Notes under the pieces: model-generated
Seen by the model: the letters and a program-made list of their open reading frames with translations, nothing else
Told to the model about the DNA's origin: nothing
The model's database searches: none
Made by a program: the position numbers and the translations under genes
DNA from: Macrocystis pyrifera
Lineage: Eukaryota; Sar; Phaeophyceae; Laminariales; Laminariaceae
DNA length: 64,000 nt
Direction: 5' to 3'
NCBI GenBank assembly: GCA_031763025.1
Contig: JASSKH010000007.1
Coordinates: forward strand, 7,083,930 to 7,147,929
Shown: positions 1 through 12,424 of the stretch, one piece after another
Position numbering within the stretch: the first letter of the stretch is position 1
How the letters are laid out: every line of letters starts with the position of its first letter

Positions 1-1747
1 GCACAAAGCGGTGCATTTCAAGAAGAACCCAACTTATTGAGATCAGTAGTCAAGGAAGGGTTCAGCACCCGCCGCAGCGGCGCAGAGCAAGTTTGAACCA
101 TTAAACATTGCTTGCGTCAAACGTATTGGTTGAAACAGGTGGACGCACAGGAATGCGTTTCACGGAAGAAACCAAACCGATGATGATTTGGTTGTCTGAG
201 ATCCACGTCCAGCCACGATCCCACAACCAGAGTCGTGTTGTATCTACAGTATATACGCAATGGACCTCCATGAGTCCATGATGCGTAAGCGATGTTGACC
301 ACCTAAGTTTTCTCTTGTATTCGTTACGGTAATCAACTTTATTTCACCACCTTCGACCACGAGCACCCTTTCACTCGTTCACAAGACAACCACCAGACAC
401 AATTATCGCACCAATGCTCGAAGACGAAGACACAATCGATGGCGTGGTGCATGCAGGAACTGAGACAGTACGAGTAGTCACCTATTAATAGCAGCCAGCG
501 GTCTTGCAGGATGTCTGCTCTGTAGACATGTATCTGAAACTGAAAAAAACGTGATCGCGGGTCAGTTTTTCCCGATCCACGATCACCGGAAATCGCGATT
601 AAATCGTGATCACAGAAGCGCGATTTACAGCACAGCAGCATGTGTCCTGGAATCTACACGACGCTTTCACCGAGTTGCAACAACTAAGCTACAATTGTAC
701 GTCGTACAAACTGAAGACGGTGGTCGAAGATGCGAACGCTGCACCTTTGACGCGAGCGACAACGCAATTCGCGGCAATCATAGCTTTTAGTATTAATAGC
801 AGTCACATTTAGTGCCGCCACGCTGTTGTTGTTGGCATCATGACCACGTCGAGAAGGCCTCCCTTGGCAACCCCTCCACTGTCTTGTAGCAACGGCGCCC
901 TTCGTTTTGGGGACAAAAAACTGCTCGGGGTATTTTCTGCAGCAGGAAAGGCAAGCATTTTTTAGTCTGCGAAGAAATGAAGAATTCGATAATACTCGTA
1001 ATTATTCCCTCTATTACTAGCAAAATACGAAACTGCTGAAGTTTCGAGTTTTTCTCGAGTTTTTCTCGTTCTTCAGCCCCACGAGCAAACAGCAGCTGGC
1101 CAGCAGTGCACGCGTAAGCAAGTTGGCGCAAATATTGTACCTGCAAATACTCGTAAAAAAAACACGCCTGAGTTTATTTAGCTCGTAATGCCAGTCACGC
1201 TGATTCTGCAAGCACGGTCCAGCCTCTTCCCGTTACTGCAGCCGCGCCGGTTCGATACTGCATGTTGCGTCCGTGTGATGCTCTATCAGCGGTGTGTTTA
1301 TCTTCGAGGCGCGCGAGAGCCTCGCTTTTACGGGTGTACTGTTTTTTTTTTTGGCGATGATTACTCATCTTAAGCAGGTGTTCTCTCATCACAGCCACTG
1401 TAGTAGCAGCAGTGACACATCTCTATACTGCTGCTGCACCGTACTTTTATATATATAGAAGCTATGAAGTATATAGGCAGGGTCCAGCATTTCTCGAATA
1501 TATAGACAGACTCCAACATCTTTCGAGTGGAAGATTCAATAATACGGGTACGTGCAGTAAATCAGGAAAACACGCCTTGCAAATATATAATACCGCTGTG
1601 CAATCAAGTCAACACGGTTACATACAGCAAGATGGCGCCGCTCGTCGGCCGTCCGTTTACCGTGACGCTGGGAAAATGTTTTCTGAAATGAGGTAGATGA
1701 TGCCGATAGAGGGACCGGTCACACCGGAGCGTCTAGGATGGTCAATG
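1..1747. other. No gene recognised
   Basis: Only short open frames without recognisable domains are present. The missing 5' exon(s) of the bilin reductase downstream may lie here or before the window, but I could not identify them. Short GATCACG-rich inverted motifs occur near 550-620 and are too weak to name. Confidence 0.5.
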
Positions 1748-2110
1748 TTTTTTTTTTTTTTTTTTCACCCTCCGGCGGATTGGTAAAATAAAGCTTAAGC
1801 TCACCGCACTTCCACGTTCCAATTTCGTGTCGTGTTCCAATTTAGCCCATAGCTCCCGTTGTAACATCAGAACAGGCTGTTGTTACCCCTGGAGTTTGGG
1901 CACGTTGACGCGACCTGACGCCCGAGAGGAGCAGGTGCTGTGGAGATAGCCACTCGGGAGAGTCATCCCTCCCGGGTAGTGTGGGACTTGCGCGAGCTCA
2001 CCCACTAACAAAAACCGAGGCTATGAGGCCTTCCCGCCGGACTTGGTCCAGATACGGTCCACCCTACCCGTTGGGGCGTTGGTCCTCAATGAAGGTCAAT
2101 GCCGACGATG
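1748..2110 (-). mobile_element. 3' end of a poly(A) retroelement
   Basis: A run of 18 T at 1748-1765 is followed by unique-looking sequence up to about 2110. On the minus strand this reads as the 3' part of a retroposed element ending in poly(A), probably a 5'-truncated LINE or a SINE. No reverse transcriptase frame is visible, so the class is unknown and the inner boundary is approximate. It sits upstream of the first visible exon of the bilin reductase, so it may lie in that gene's 5' intron. Confidence 0.4.
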
Positions 2111-2541
2111 GCCGCATCAGGCGTTAGTGTGTCGTGGACGACTGGCCGTTGGTTCAGAGCGGAGCAAAGTTTGAGCTTCGAGACCTATCTACCGATGCGA
2201 TATGCCCGCCACGAGCGGCACGAGCTGGGCTGCTTGTGTTCTTCTCGTGCCGCATGCAGTATGCATTTACGACCTCTCCGCTACGCCGCGTTCTTTTTCC
2301 ATGAAAGCTGAGACTTGGAAGGTGTTAGTTTTTCATGCCGTCCTTAAACACAGCAACATTTCCACAGTTTCTATTTTGGTGCTGCAAATATCTGCGCGCG
2401 ACTCAGCCCTCGGTCTCCTCTTCCCTGCTCATAATAAATGTCCGACCCACGAAGCCCACCTCGCGTTTGTTTTTTCCTTTACCTTCCGTCTTCCCCCCCA
2501 AACGGGCTGTGTTCGGCGATTTGTGCTCGCAAATGTAACAG

Positions 2542-4252
2542 CATGAGCTTCACCAGCCCTCAAGCGCGGAAGGTGAGGCTGACGTACTTCGACGCGGGGG
2601 ACAAGGTGCAGGTGCTGAACGCGGTTATCTACCCGGACTCGTCGCTAGACTTTCCCCTGTTGGGCGTAGATCTCATCTCGTTCGGCGGCAAGCACCTGGC
2701 GGGCGTCGACTTCCAGCCCCTCTTCGAAGACGACGCTTGCCGTGGACGGTGAGAAGATGCCTTGTAGAAGCGCAGGCAGGATCAGTACGTGGTAGCTCAG
2801 GGTGTGTTCACGGAGATGTTGTTTTCTTACAGTAATTCTCGGTGGTAGGCGTGGAGTAAGTTGTGTGGATGGGTGGGCTTGATATGCGGGCTGGCGTTGT
2901 TTTGCTGAGGGTCTGGCTTCCTCGGATCTAAAAAGGTACGGCTCGGGTTCATGTCGCCCTCCGCACCTCTGCGGGCTGCGGCTGGCGTAGTTATGGGCCT
3001 GACCTTGTGTTTGTCTAGCCGGGCTGCATGTCAGCGCTGCTTACTTGCGGCCATTCCCCAGGTGTGTTATTGCTGTGACTCTTCGCTCGTTCGCGGATAC
3101 CACTCGAGTTTGTGTCTGGAAATAACAGTTGGGGCGCGCCGGCGCCGCACCATCTATCACACGCACTTGATCGTACTTGGGCTGCCGTGATTGCTCTTTT
3201 CGCGTGTCTCTTGTCTCTTGTGGCATGACTCTCTTGACGCTTGTTTTTCATCGATCGGCTTGCTTGTCTGTTACCTTCTCGCTTGTTTTGCGCAGTTTCT
3301 CAGAGCAGCTGGCGCCGATAAAGGCGAAGTACCCCGAGTTTTCTCAGAAGATGTCTCCACGGTTTTATGACAGCGCGCGCTTTTTCAGCGAGGAGATGCT
3401 GTTCGGCAGGTGAGCCGCACACCCACGCACACTGCTGTTATTTTGTGGTTTCCTCTGCTCCCAACGGCGGTGCGATTGTGCCGTGTTGCGTTGGTTGAAC
3501 CACCTGAGCTTGCGGCTGAATCTCTGCGGGCGACGGATGGCATCCGAATGATCCTCGTCTTCTTGTCGCTTCTTGCGCAACGTTCCCTTTGTCGAGAGGC
3601 CCTGGATTCGTTGCGCGAAGCGCGGATTCGCATGCGCAGTAGTGGTACGAGGCGTGCACGTAATTAGTTGATGGCTTCGGTACGTTTTCCAGGACATACA
3701 TCTCTTTAACATGCGTTAAACGGTAATCACGAAGGAGGCATACCCCCACGCCCTGACCGTTACCCCTACGCAACCTTCCCTCTCTTTTGTGCCGTGCGCG
3801 CCGTGCGTAATATTTTCCCCAAAAGGTACGAGGAAGGCGCTGTCGTGGAAGAGCGATTGTTCCCGGCGTTCCAGGAGTACCTCGCGGCGTACATGTCCGG
3901 CCTGCTTGCCGCTGCGGAGGAGGGGGGAGATTGCTCCCCCGAGGCACGCGCGCGCGTGCTCGACCGCCACCGCGCGTACGACCAGTACAACGCCGAGCGT
4001 GACCCCGCGCATGGACTGTTCCGAAACTACTACGGCGAAGCTTTCTCGGAAGAGTTCATGGACAATTTTTTGTTCGAGTTGAGCACTCGACCACCCGAGG
4101 GGTACCTGAAAGGATCGGCGTTGCGGGGTGGGGGGGGGTGGGGGAGGCGGAGGTGGGGGCCAGGGTGGAGAGGGGCGGCCATCGGGTGGAAATCCGGGTG
4201 CGTGATGGATCATTTATCTATATGGGAGCTGGGTGGCGCTCCCTGTGATTGA
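2542..4252 (+). CDS. Ferredoxin-dependent bilin reductase, PebA-like (5' partial)
   Basis: Three exons are visible: 2542-2748, 3296-3409 and 3826 to about 4252. Intron phases match (CG|T and AG|G codons) and all junctions are GT-AG. The product matches the HY2/PcyA/PebA family, which reduces biliverdin-type tetrapyrroles with ferredoxin. Exon 1 carries GDKVQVLNAVIYPD, then PLLGVDLISFGG and GVDFQPLF, whose Asp corresponds to the family's substrate-protonating Asp. Exon 3 carries YNAERDPAHGLF and NYYGEAFSEEFMDNFLFEL near the C terminus. The GDK-QVLN and AERDPAHGLF signatures resemble PebA (15,16-dihydrobiliverdin:ferredoxin oxidoreductase) more than PcyA; this is from memory of the family, not an alignment. 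About 50-60 N-terminal residues plus any plastid-targeting peptide are missing upstream. The last ~40 codons are low-complexity beside a G-run, so the true stop or a further splice after about 4100 is uncertain. Confidence 0.85.
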
Positions 4253-5356
4253 TGCAGGGTGCGACGTTGCTGTAGGGCGGGTCGTTTTGTTGTAGCAGTC
4301 TGGCGGGGTTTAATCTTACAATTTTTTGTATTCCCTTCTTTATTTCTGGTACCACACGGGTCGCGTTCCGGGGGAGGAATTGTGGGCCAGCCGTCCTATC
4401 CGCTGGGTATCAACCACTTGGTGGCTGTCGTGTGTTTTTAGGTTTTACACTGGAGCGAGATATAAAATGCAGACCTCTTTTGTCGCTGCTTTTTTGTTTT
4501 GGCATATAGATTAGTTTTGAGAAATTTTTCGATCTCACGGCTTAGATTTTTTTTGTTTTTTGCGAATGTACGACAGAGCGTTGTTTATTTCCTCGGGTGG
4601 ATGTTGATTTTTTCGCTCGCACGTGTGACAAGATTCTGGGGATTCTGTTGATTGCCCAGTTCGAAAAAATAGAACGTAACGAGCTGCGAGTATAAGTGCG
4701 AGCTTGCTATTATTACGAGCTCTGCACATTTAACTCTCATCCTGAACAAACTCAGAATAACGTTGAAATTAGTGCGTTGCCTGGGCATTGTTTTGTGCAA
4801 TAGATCAATAGTTGCATTTTATTTCCTGCGACAGACCGGATTTGTCTTGGTCGTGTGTTGATTCCGCGCTAAACCCAACCAGTAATATCTGCTACAATAT
4901 CTGACGGGGATGCTATGCGAGTGAAGTCTGGGGTATGATCATAATTGAGTGTAGTGGTGTTGACTCGCGCGTTGCGATGGAATGCCGATGTGTTGATAGT
5001 ATTCGATAGAAGTAGCAGTACGACAACTAACTACAGGAATGGAGCAGAAAAAGGGCTTTGTCCTGATTGTCGAAGACTTACTTCCTATTAAAGTGGCAGT
5101 GGGCATGTTTTTCGATTCAAGTATGTGAATGCCTGGTACTTGGAGGTCGTAACGAGTACGACTATCATCATTCACGGCGGCGGTGATGATGAGAGAAGGG
5201 ACCCCGAGGACAATGCTGTAATTCGCCATCTCAACCAAAGACCAGGAAAAAAATCACACGAATTTGAAACGCATTCTCATTACGAAACCGTACGTACTGG
5301 TACGTGTCTAGTACTGTACTATTATTGATACCACAATATTAATATTTTTCTAGCTT

Positions 5357-5702
5357 CGGTCCCCAGGGCAGTAGTGGACAAACCTTCATAGTAGATCTTC
5401 CTGGGGTAGCTAATTAGGCACTCTGATTGGCTAGGGGTATGTTTTACGCGGCTTAATCAACTTTCGAGTCTTTCCCAGCCACAGCATCCCGATTCATCCC
5501 GAGTCAACCTAGAGTCTTCCCAAGCTCAGCATCCACGCCGGCCGAGCCAACCTAGAGTCTTAACAAGCACAGCATCCCAGCACTGACCACTGGCATTAGG
5601 GTTCGGGTTAGGGTCGGAGGGTCGGCTTCAGGCGCCCAACACAAAACCCCCATAAAGATCTACTATCAAGGTCTGTCCACCCCTCCCCCAGGGTACAGCC
5701 CC
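5357..5702. mobile_element. Non-autonomous TIR element with telomere-like core
   Basis: The left end (5357-5401) and the reverse complement of the right end (5656-5702) share about 40 imperfect bp, including TAGTAGATCTT and TGGACA-ACCTT. No transposase is encoded. The core holds three degenerate ~45-bp tandem units (AGAGTCTT...CACAGCATCC, about 5464-5580) and a short stretch with two TTAGGGT-like units at 5597-5617. Confidence 0.6.
5464..5580. repeat. Degenerate ~45-bp tandem repeat, three units
   Basis: The phrases GAGTCTT...CAGC-CAGCATCC and GAGTCAACCTAGAGTCTT recur three times with substitutions. The array lies inside the TIR element and may be part of its internal sequence. Confidence 0.55.
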
Positions 5703-7510
5703 GAAAATCTGTAAATGCAGCACCTTGATATGATGTTCTCACATTAACCTTCTCACATTATTCGTAACTCACTTCCCTGAAATCCTGCTGTGGTCACAAA
5801 ACAGGCTGTAACTAACAATCAAACTAAGTCACTGCTTACGTGACCTCAACCAGAAAGACACCTGGTGCCAAGTTTCGGAGGGTGCCTTCACTTTCTTTGA
5901 CCGGCCTAGCTGCTGTTGCTTCGCCTACTTCAACGCGGCTCCTCTTCTTCCCCCCCCCACCCGGGCCTTCGGCCAAATGGCGTTATAAGTTGCTACGCAT
6001 TTATTTCATATCTCCAGCGCTCTCGTCGTTGCTGCATACATAAGTATCCCAATCAGCGCTTCGATCATACTGCTCTGCCGCTTCCTCAGCACGTCTGACT
6101 ACTTGCTGCCCCGTTTTTTCACTGCCAGCGTTGTCCAATGAATTATTCTTGTGGTGTTTCTCTTCAATGGGCAACTTTAAACAACGGTAGGTGTCGTTCA
6201 AGACAACCCCATCCAGTCCTCCTGCTCTTTTGCTCTCCTAATAAGTAACCCTTTCCCCTCTCTCCCATTAGTTCCCCAAACATCACTCGTTTGGGTAGTG
6301 TCTCGTTACCAATAAGAGCTACGAACCCCGCGAAAAGTATCCTTCGCTGTCGCACTGCTGTCGTCTCGACGTTTTCACAACCAGTCTTGGCCAGTGCGTC
6401 TGCGTATGAAAGTACCAGGTATAGATATACCAGGTATGGTATTAATATAGTCATCGCGAGGGTTTTGTTCCACCCGATGCAGCGGAGGAGCAATGGGTGG
6501 TGAGTTGTCTGCAGTATGGCGAGATGGGCCACGGTGGGGCTCCACGTGACACACCCCTATAGATAGCTGGGTCTCCATTTCCTCGGCTTTTGCGCATAAA
6601 AAACTCGTGTGGTCGATCGGCACGCCCGCCCAGACCCAACCAACCCTAAAACCCCAATACCAACAGCCTTTTGGGGGCTCGAGGTCGGCAGTGAGTGGTG
6701 GTATTTTCCCAGAAGCAAAGGCTCGACCAATATAATACCAAGAGGGCCATCCACAAGTTTGGCCGCGGGTTGGTTCTCTGTTGCCCCGGCCTCTCTTTTT
6801 TTCCAAGAGAGCGCTTCTGTGTGCTCTCTAGACCACAGCACAGACGGACGTATCTATAGATAGATTGTTAATATACGATCGATGTTCTGACGTGTATTTT
6901 ACCCTTCCTTGTCATGCTTCTTGCAATATACCACCTCGACGCCTGTCGTCGACGTCCAGAACAAAAGGCCAACAACTCTCTAAACGAAAAGAATGGTGAC
7001 TGAACCTACAGCAGTAGTAACTATGACGGTAAAAAAAAACTGTCATAGCCCATAGGACTGAACAAGTCAACATCATAGGGATAATATGATGTGCTCTGCT
7101 GTGCGGTACGAGTACCTGCGGTACGAGTACACCCACCCGCAAGTCCAATGAGGCTGACTTGAGGTATAGACTATTAATATATTCTCCGTCTACAATTCAC
7201 AGCTAATTACCGAGGGCGAAAGGCAGAGAGAACGGATGTGAACCCCGCCATACTTTTCCTCTCTAGCGCCTCGTTTGCGCATAATGGTAGTTAGCCTATC
7301 GCACCAGCACGAGCAGAGCGGGTACGGGACCCTTCTTGGATCGCGTTTCTTGTATGCACCGTATCCCCTCTAGCCTATAACGCCTATAGTCCTCTTTACG
7401 AAACCGGTTTCTACCTTATAGCCCTAAAAACTAAAAACTAAAAACCAAATGGAATGATAGTCATATCATTCCCATTGCTAAAAACCCTCCCGACACCTCA
7501 ACGCGGACAC

Positions 7511-10458
7511 ATGGCTGGGACAAGACTTTTCGTTCGCAGCCGTCCCTGGATTTCATCACGGGGAATCAGTAGCTTCCGCCAGTCGGTTCAGCTGGGACCG
7601 CAGCTGTCGTTCTCCGATAAAGACGTGTTGTTCATGGACAACCACGTGAGTTAGACTCTCCGCTCTGTGACGAAAAGTACGATGCTGATTACGACGAACC
7701 TAGTACCTGGTACCTAGTATGATACTACCAGACTACTCACCAGGAGCGAGTGAGTGTAGGCGGGTCGGCAGCTCGCCGGTTACGCTTGTGTATGCGTCCT
7801 TAGCAACCATCGACTACTGCTCGAATGGTTGCGGTTTAGGCTCTCACAAGTATTGTTGCACTGCCCTAGCTGCAAAGTGTTACTGTTTTTGTACGCACAA
7901 CAGCAGCAGCTTTGCCGCAGAAAGAGGGATGACGGGGCCAACCTTCATGTGGACAGGTGTTCTGGTGTAGACAGATGGTTACTGGCTACTCGTTGTTGTC
8001 TCACCTGCAATATAATATACGGCGAACTGAGCAACGCGAAGCAAGCAATGGCTGTGCGTAGTGAAACAGTAGTAATTTACGGGTCTATGAGTTGTAGGTG
8101 CTGTACGAATAGTATTGTGCTAGTCACGCCGTATCATGTGCTCTACCGGGTACCAGGGTATGTTCTACCACAGACGGACGGAATTGTGTTTCGACGGTTT
8201 GCTGTTGAATCGTGTATCGCGTATCGTGGGTTGTGGGGACCGAGCTCTGGCCCCAGTGGACGGAATGACCACGACGCACGACCTGGCCAGGCTCGCTAGA
8301 CAGCGTGTGCTGGGCTGGAAAGAAGACCAAGATCGACGCGAGAGCGGCCGGGAACTCCGACGTCTAGACGATGAAGAAAGATTGAGAACGCAGATTTTGG
8401 AAATCTAGATCGCAGAGATACATGCTCCGGTTCGGGAATTTGCGTCTCAGGTAGTACTAGTGAGCTGGTCGGAACTGCTAGCCAGTGCTGAAGGGAAGAA
8501 AGGGGAAGCAGCTCCAGTGGGGGTTTGTCAGCTTTCGGGGAGGTGGTACGCTTTCCACCGACTGGGCACGAGTGCTATCAACAGCATAGATAAACCGTAG
8601 GGCTGAAGTTGATTCTCGGGAGTTTGGGAGCTTGAAGCAATTCTTTCTACTTTTATATATGTTGAGAACTGACGACTTCATGCTCCCAAACTCCCGAGAA
8701 CCTACGTCAGTCTTATGTCTGTCTCCGCTAGTACTCGTGCCAATCCTGGGCCAGGTTACCACCTTGCTAAGAGCTGGCAAACTCCTACTGGAGCTGAGTC
8801 CCTATTCTCCCCCACAACTGGTAGCGGACCCGACCCGCTCACCAGTACTACCAGACGCCATCTCACGAACCGCAGCATATATGCAACACCAGGATCCTGC
8901 GCCGCTCAATTCTAGGTATAATGTCAGTATTTACCCACGCGGTGCTAGTCAAGCATACATAGCATCAAACGCCGACGTGGAGTACGGAGTCACTCGCCTG
9001 AAAAAAAAAACACTGCCAGATACCACGTACTGATTTGGAAGAAGCGCGACCCCTGTTTCGCCGCGGTATTCGATGCCCACAAGTTCGTCCGTGGGTCTGA
9101 TAACTACCCCCTCCCGCCGCGCCGATATACGCACGCGTTCACACCTACCGATATGATACGTTTCAAACCGTTTCCGATCTCCGGTAGGTGTTATGCGTGA
9201 ACAAACCGGCGGGACTGTTATCTCAGGGCGACCGCACACAGGATGCGGATGTAGTTGCTCTGGCCCGAGAGTACGTCCGGGTGACGGCGAACAAGCCGGG
9301 CGAGGCGTTTCTCGCCCTAGTGCACCGCCTCGATCGCCCAGGTATTGGATACGTTATCTCCTTCGTTTCTTGATCTCGCAAGGTTGGTTAGTGCCCGCTT
9401 TACATACGCCGTGCACCGATATCCTCCCTTATGGGCCTCCACGTGATTCCCTAAACCGCTACGACCGATAACGCCGTTGTAACACGACACCCTTGATTTT
9501 TCTCCCCCCGTATTCTACGTCGCCCTTTCGATTTGATCGCTTACCCTTCAGTCTCAGGGGCCATGTGCATTGCTCGCACCAGCAAGGCCGCCGCTCGCCT
9601 CTCCGCCAGCTTTCGAGCGCGCGAGGGCGTCGAGAAAATTTACTACGCGATGGTCGATGGAACCCTCTCCGGGAGCGGCATCCGCGAGGACTTCCTGGTA
9701 TCGCGGGAGGGGGGCGGGAGCGTTGCGAGGGACAGGCGGGGTCCTCGGACAGCGATATTCCTACCGGCAAGGGGGGGGGTAGCGGCTGCGCCGCAGAAGA
9801 AACGTCGCCATCGGCTTCTCTAAATCCAACCGTAGCGGAGGGCGCGCGATATTTTCCCCCTCCGCCACGCCGAGGTCGTGCGTCGTTAGAAGGGGGTGCT
9901 CGCAGAGGGCGCGCGAATGGAGCGAGGGACTCGGAACCACCCCGACCGTCGCCACCGCCGCTTCAGGCGACTGAGGGTCGTGCTGACGGTGGCAGTATCA
10001 GCGCGAGGGCGATCGGCGCTAAGCCAGCTGTATTAGAATGGGAAGCGGTGAAGGTGGCATCCTCGGCCGCGGCTCTGTTTCGGTGCCCGCGCACGGGGGA
10101 TGAGCGCACCCTGGTTCGCGTGCGGCTCGTCACGGGGCGCAAGCATCAAATTCGGGTCCAGCTCGCCGAAATGGGCCACCCGGTTATCGGGGACGTCCGC
10201 TACGGGCGCTCTCGCCCCGGAAAGGGGGGGGGCGATTCGTTACCTTCGAGGAACATGGAGCCGCTGGGGGACAGGAGCATTATGTTGCACGCGGGCGAGT
10301 TGGCCGTGCCCCACCCGACCCGGGTTGGGTGTGTCGTGCGAGTGGTTGCGCCCCCACCCGCGGCATGGACCGCACTGTGCAGTGAAGGCCTTCTCGAGGC
10401 GGTGTTTGGAAATGACCTGCCAACAAGCACTTGCGAGGCCCCTGCTGTAAAGTCATGA
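7511..10458 (+). CDS. RluA-family RNA pseudouridine synthase
   Basis: The enzyme isomerises uridine to pseudouridine in RNA. Exon 1 (7511-7645) starts at ATG 7511, gives an Arg/Ser-rich, acid-free leader MAGTRLFVRSRPWISSRG (mitochondrion-like) and ends LFMDNH. Exon 2 (9188-9341, phase 0) continues VLCVNKPAGLLSQGD and contains HRLDRP with the catalytic Asp. Exon 3 (9552-10458) completes the motif as RPVSG and carries LVTGRKHQIRVQLAEMGHPV and LHAGELAVPHP, the usual C-terminal motifs. An in-frame ATG at 7454 is an alternative start. Within exon 3 the reading frame changes between about 9711 and 9778, at G-runs of 6 and 9; both sides are clearly coding, so this is a one-base indel or sequencing error. 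A ~100-residue low-complexity insert separates the two catalytic parts. The substrate RNA is not predictable; mitochondrial location is inferred. Confidence 0.88.
8385..8915. repeat. ~520-bp near-perfect hairpin inside intron 1 of the pseudouridine synthase
   Basis: The left arm (about 8385-8640) is the reverse complement of the right arm (about 8668-8915), with a loop of roughly 25-30 nt centred near 8655. Paired blocks include TTCTCGGGAGTTTGGGAG at 8613 with its complement ending at 8700, and GTAGTACTAGTGAGC at 8451 with its complement ending at 8851. Divergence is mostly single substitutions. It is either a fold-back transposon or a transcribed dsRNA precursor. Confidence 0.75.
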
Positions 10459-12424
10459 TTCATCACCTTATCTTCTTTGTGTCGCGGACTTTTGTCCTCT
10501 GTTCCCTATCAGGTATACTTGACGAAGTAATATAGTTGAAAAATGTAATACTGAGAAAAGAAAAATTCAGCTGTGAGATCGAAACTTCCCACGCAGATCA
10601 ATGGGCTAGAATGGTTTCGGTCGTCCTTTCTTGACGGTTTGGAACCGCCATGGGGCGAGAGTTTGCGTTCATCCGTCAGGCGACACGTATATTTGACTGG
10701 ATGCAGACGGAAGTTCAAGTACATGTTCAAGTAATAATGCATTCCTAATGGTGGTTACATATTGAGAATCATGAAATCGAGAAAAGCTGACATGGTGAAC
10801 CCAAGAGACGGCATGGGATAGCATGGCTTGAAGGCCCATTGCAGGGTATGCAGGATGGTAGAGCTTGCCATACGTTTTCCGTTGCAATCGGTTGTCGTTT
10901 GCTTGAAACATACCAGGGTACAAAGTATATACTGCAGTGAGCTTGACTCCAAAGTTCTTCTGCAGCTCCACTCATGTACAATTCCCTCAAAATTAATGGA
11001 AAACCCTACCGAATCCTTGACATGTTAAACGACAAGCCTTCGGCTGCACTGCGCCCAGTGCCATGCGCAATGTGAAACGGGTTCAAGAGTGACCCGATGA
11101 TACCACAGCTTTCAAGTTTGATTACATTTCCTATTCTACTTCCCACAAAACACGTCGGGTGGAGGAACATGCACAACAACGACGGAGGGACGTCTCACGT
11201 CATATGCATTGCGGCCGATCATCACCGGGCGTGTTATCCTATCTCCATGCCCGATGAAAGAGCCCCTACTGCAGTATGGGTCTTCAAGATTGCCGGGGGA
11301 GTCTACGTATGCGCTCTCGAAGCTCTGGAATCCCCAGGAGATCCCCGGCCCTATTGACTCTATCTTCTGAATAAAACTTGTCCATGTAGGTACAAAAAAA
11401 AAAAACTATCGGTCATCCCTACCCCACTCTGAAAACCGAACCCTTCTGGTTACACTAGAAACCCCTCCACCGACGGAACGGTCTTTCGTTCATCTCGTAA
11501 GTCGTGCATATTCACAAAAAAAAGGCGTGGATATGTTGCCAAGTACAAAGGTGGCAACCTGCTAGAGGCGAAACAGCGGGTACTGCTGTTGCCTTTCCGT
11601 TTCGTTGTACGAGTACGGAACAAATTACAAAACACGTGCCCAGTCATACAGCTCACTGATGTTCAAGGTACCCTTGGTGTTCTGTAAACCCTCAAGGTCT
11701 GGCCCTCTCCGTACAGTCGACATGGCAGACCGCGATCAACCGACCGACACACCACACATGGTAGGAAAGGCTAAACGTTCATCCCGGCGCAAGCAAATCC
11801 AAACTACAACCCGCGGTAATATAAATTTCACCGGGTCCTGCTATCATGACAACGATACGAACGGCACTCAAACGACAGTTACATATCGTGAAACAACTTC
11901 TGCCATGCTCATGGAAAACACCAAGCAATATACCCACACCACGACACCTAATCAATCCAGTCCCACACTTTACCGAGACACATTGCCAATTGGTCCCACA
12001 TAACGCGTCACTTTATCAATTAGTCCCACAACCACTCGCTAGCTTTGCACCCTACAACAATTTTCGGGTTGTATAAAAAAAACAACTACAAGGTCCGTTT
12101 CGTGATTGGGTAGCATATTTGGGTAGCCCGTACATGTCCACGCAAGCAAGACCGCCGCTGGCTCACTGCAAGGCTCCAAAATAAACGATTGGCACTAGAA
12201 TAAACTGCACTGCGGAAAGCTTGAACCCGTCTTCACAGGGGCAGGCCGGCCGCGACACCACTCAAAACCGATGCCCCTCCGCTGTTGAAAGGGTCGATCG
12301 CCATGCCTTCCGGCCGTGCGCTCTCCACAAACGCCCGCCATCGAATCACGTCCTGAAACAAAAACGGCCCTTCATGAGGACAGCGTCAAATTCCGTAAGG
12401 GCAAATCAAAATAAAACCAATCTG
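10459..12424. other. Convergent intergenic region
   Basis: This lies between the stop of the pseudouridine synthase (+) and the stop of the Sec14-like gene (-), so it must contain both 3' UTRs. An AT-rich part spans 10500-11030. Near 11985-12030 a CAATTRGTCCCACA phrase occurs twice. No coding region is supported. Confidence 0.5.

Larger units (their letters stand above)
4253..7510. other. Intergenic region between bilin reductase and pseudouridine synthase
   Basis: No gene is supported here. Contents are AT-rich sequence at 4450-4850, a TIR element at 5357-5702, and scattered TACCAGGTA-type motifs around 6415-6435 and 7110-7125. The two flanking genes are both on the + strand, so this stretch should hold the 3' UTR of the first and the promoter of the second. 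Confidence 0.5.

Noticed and set aside
5597..5617. Internal telomere repeat
   Set aside because: Only about two degenerate TTAGGGT units; recorded as part of a TIR element instead.
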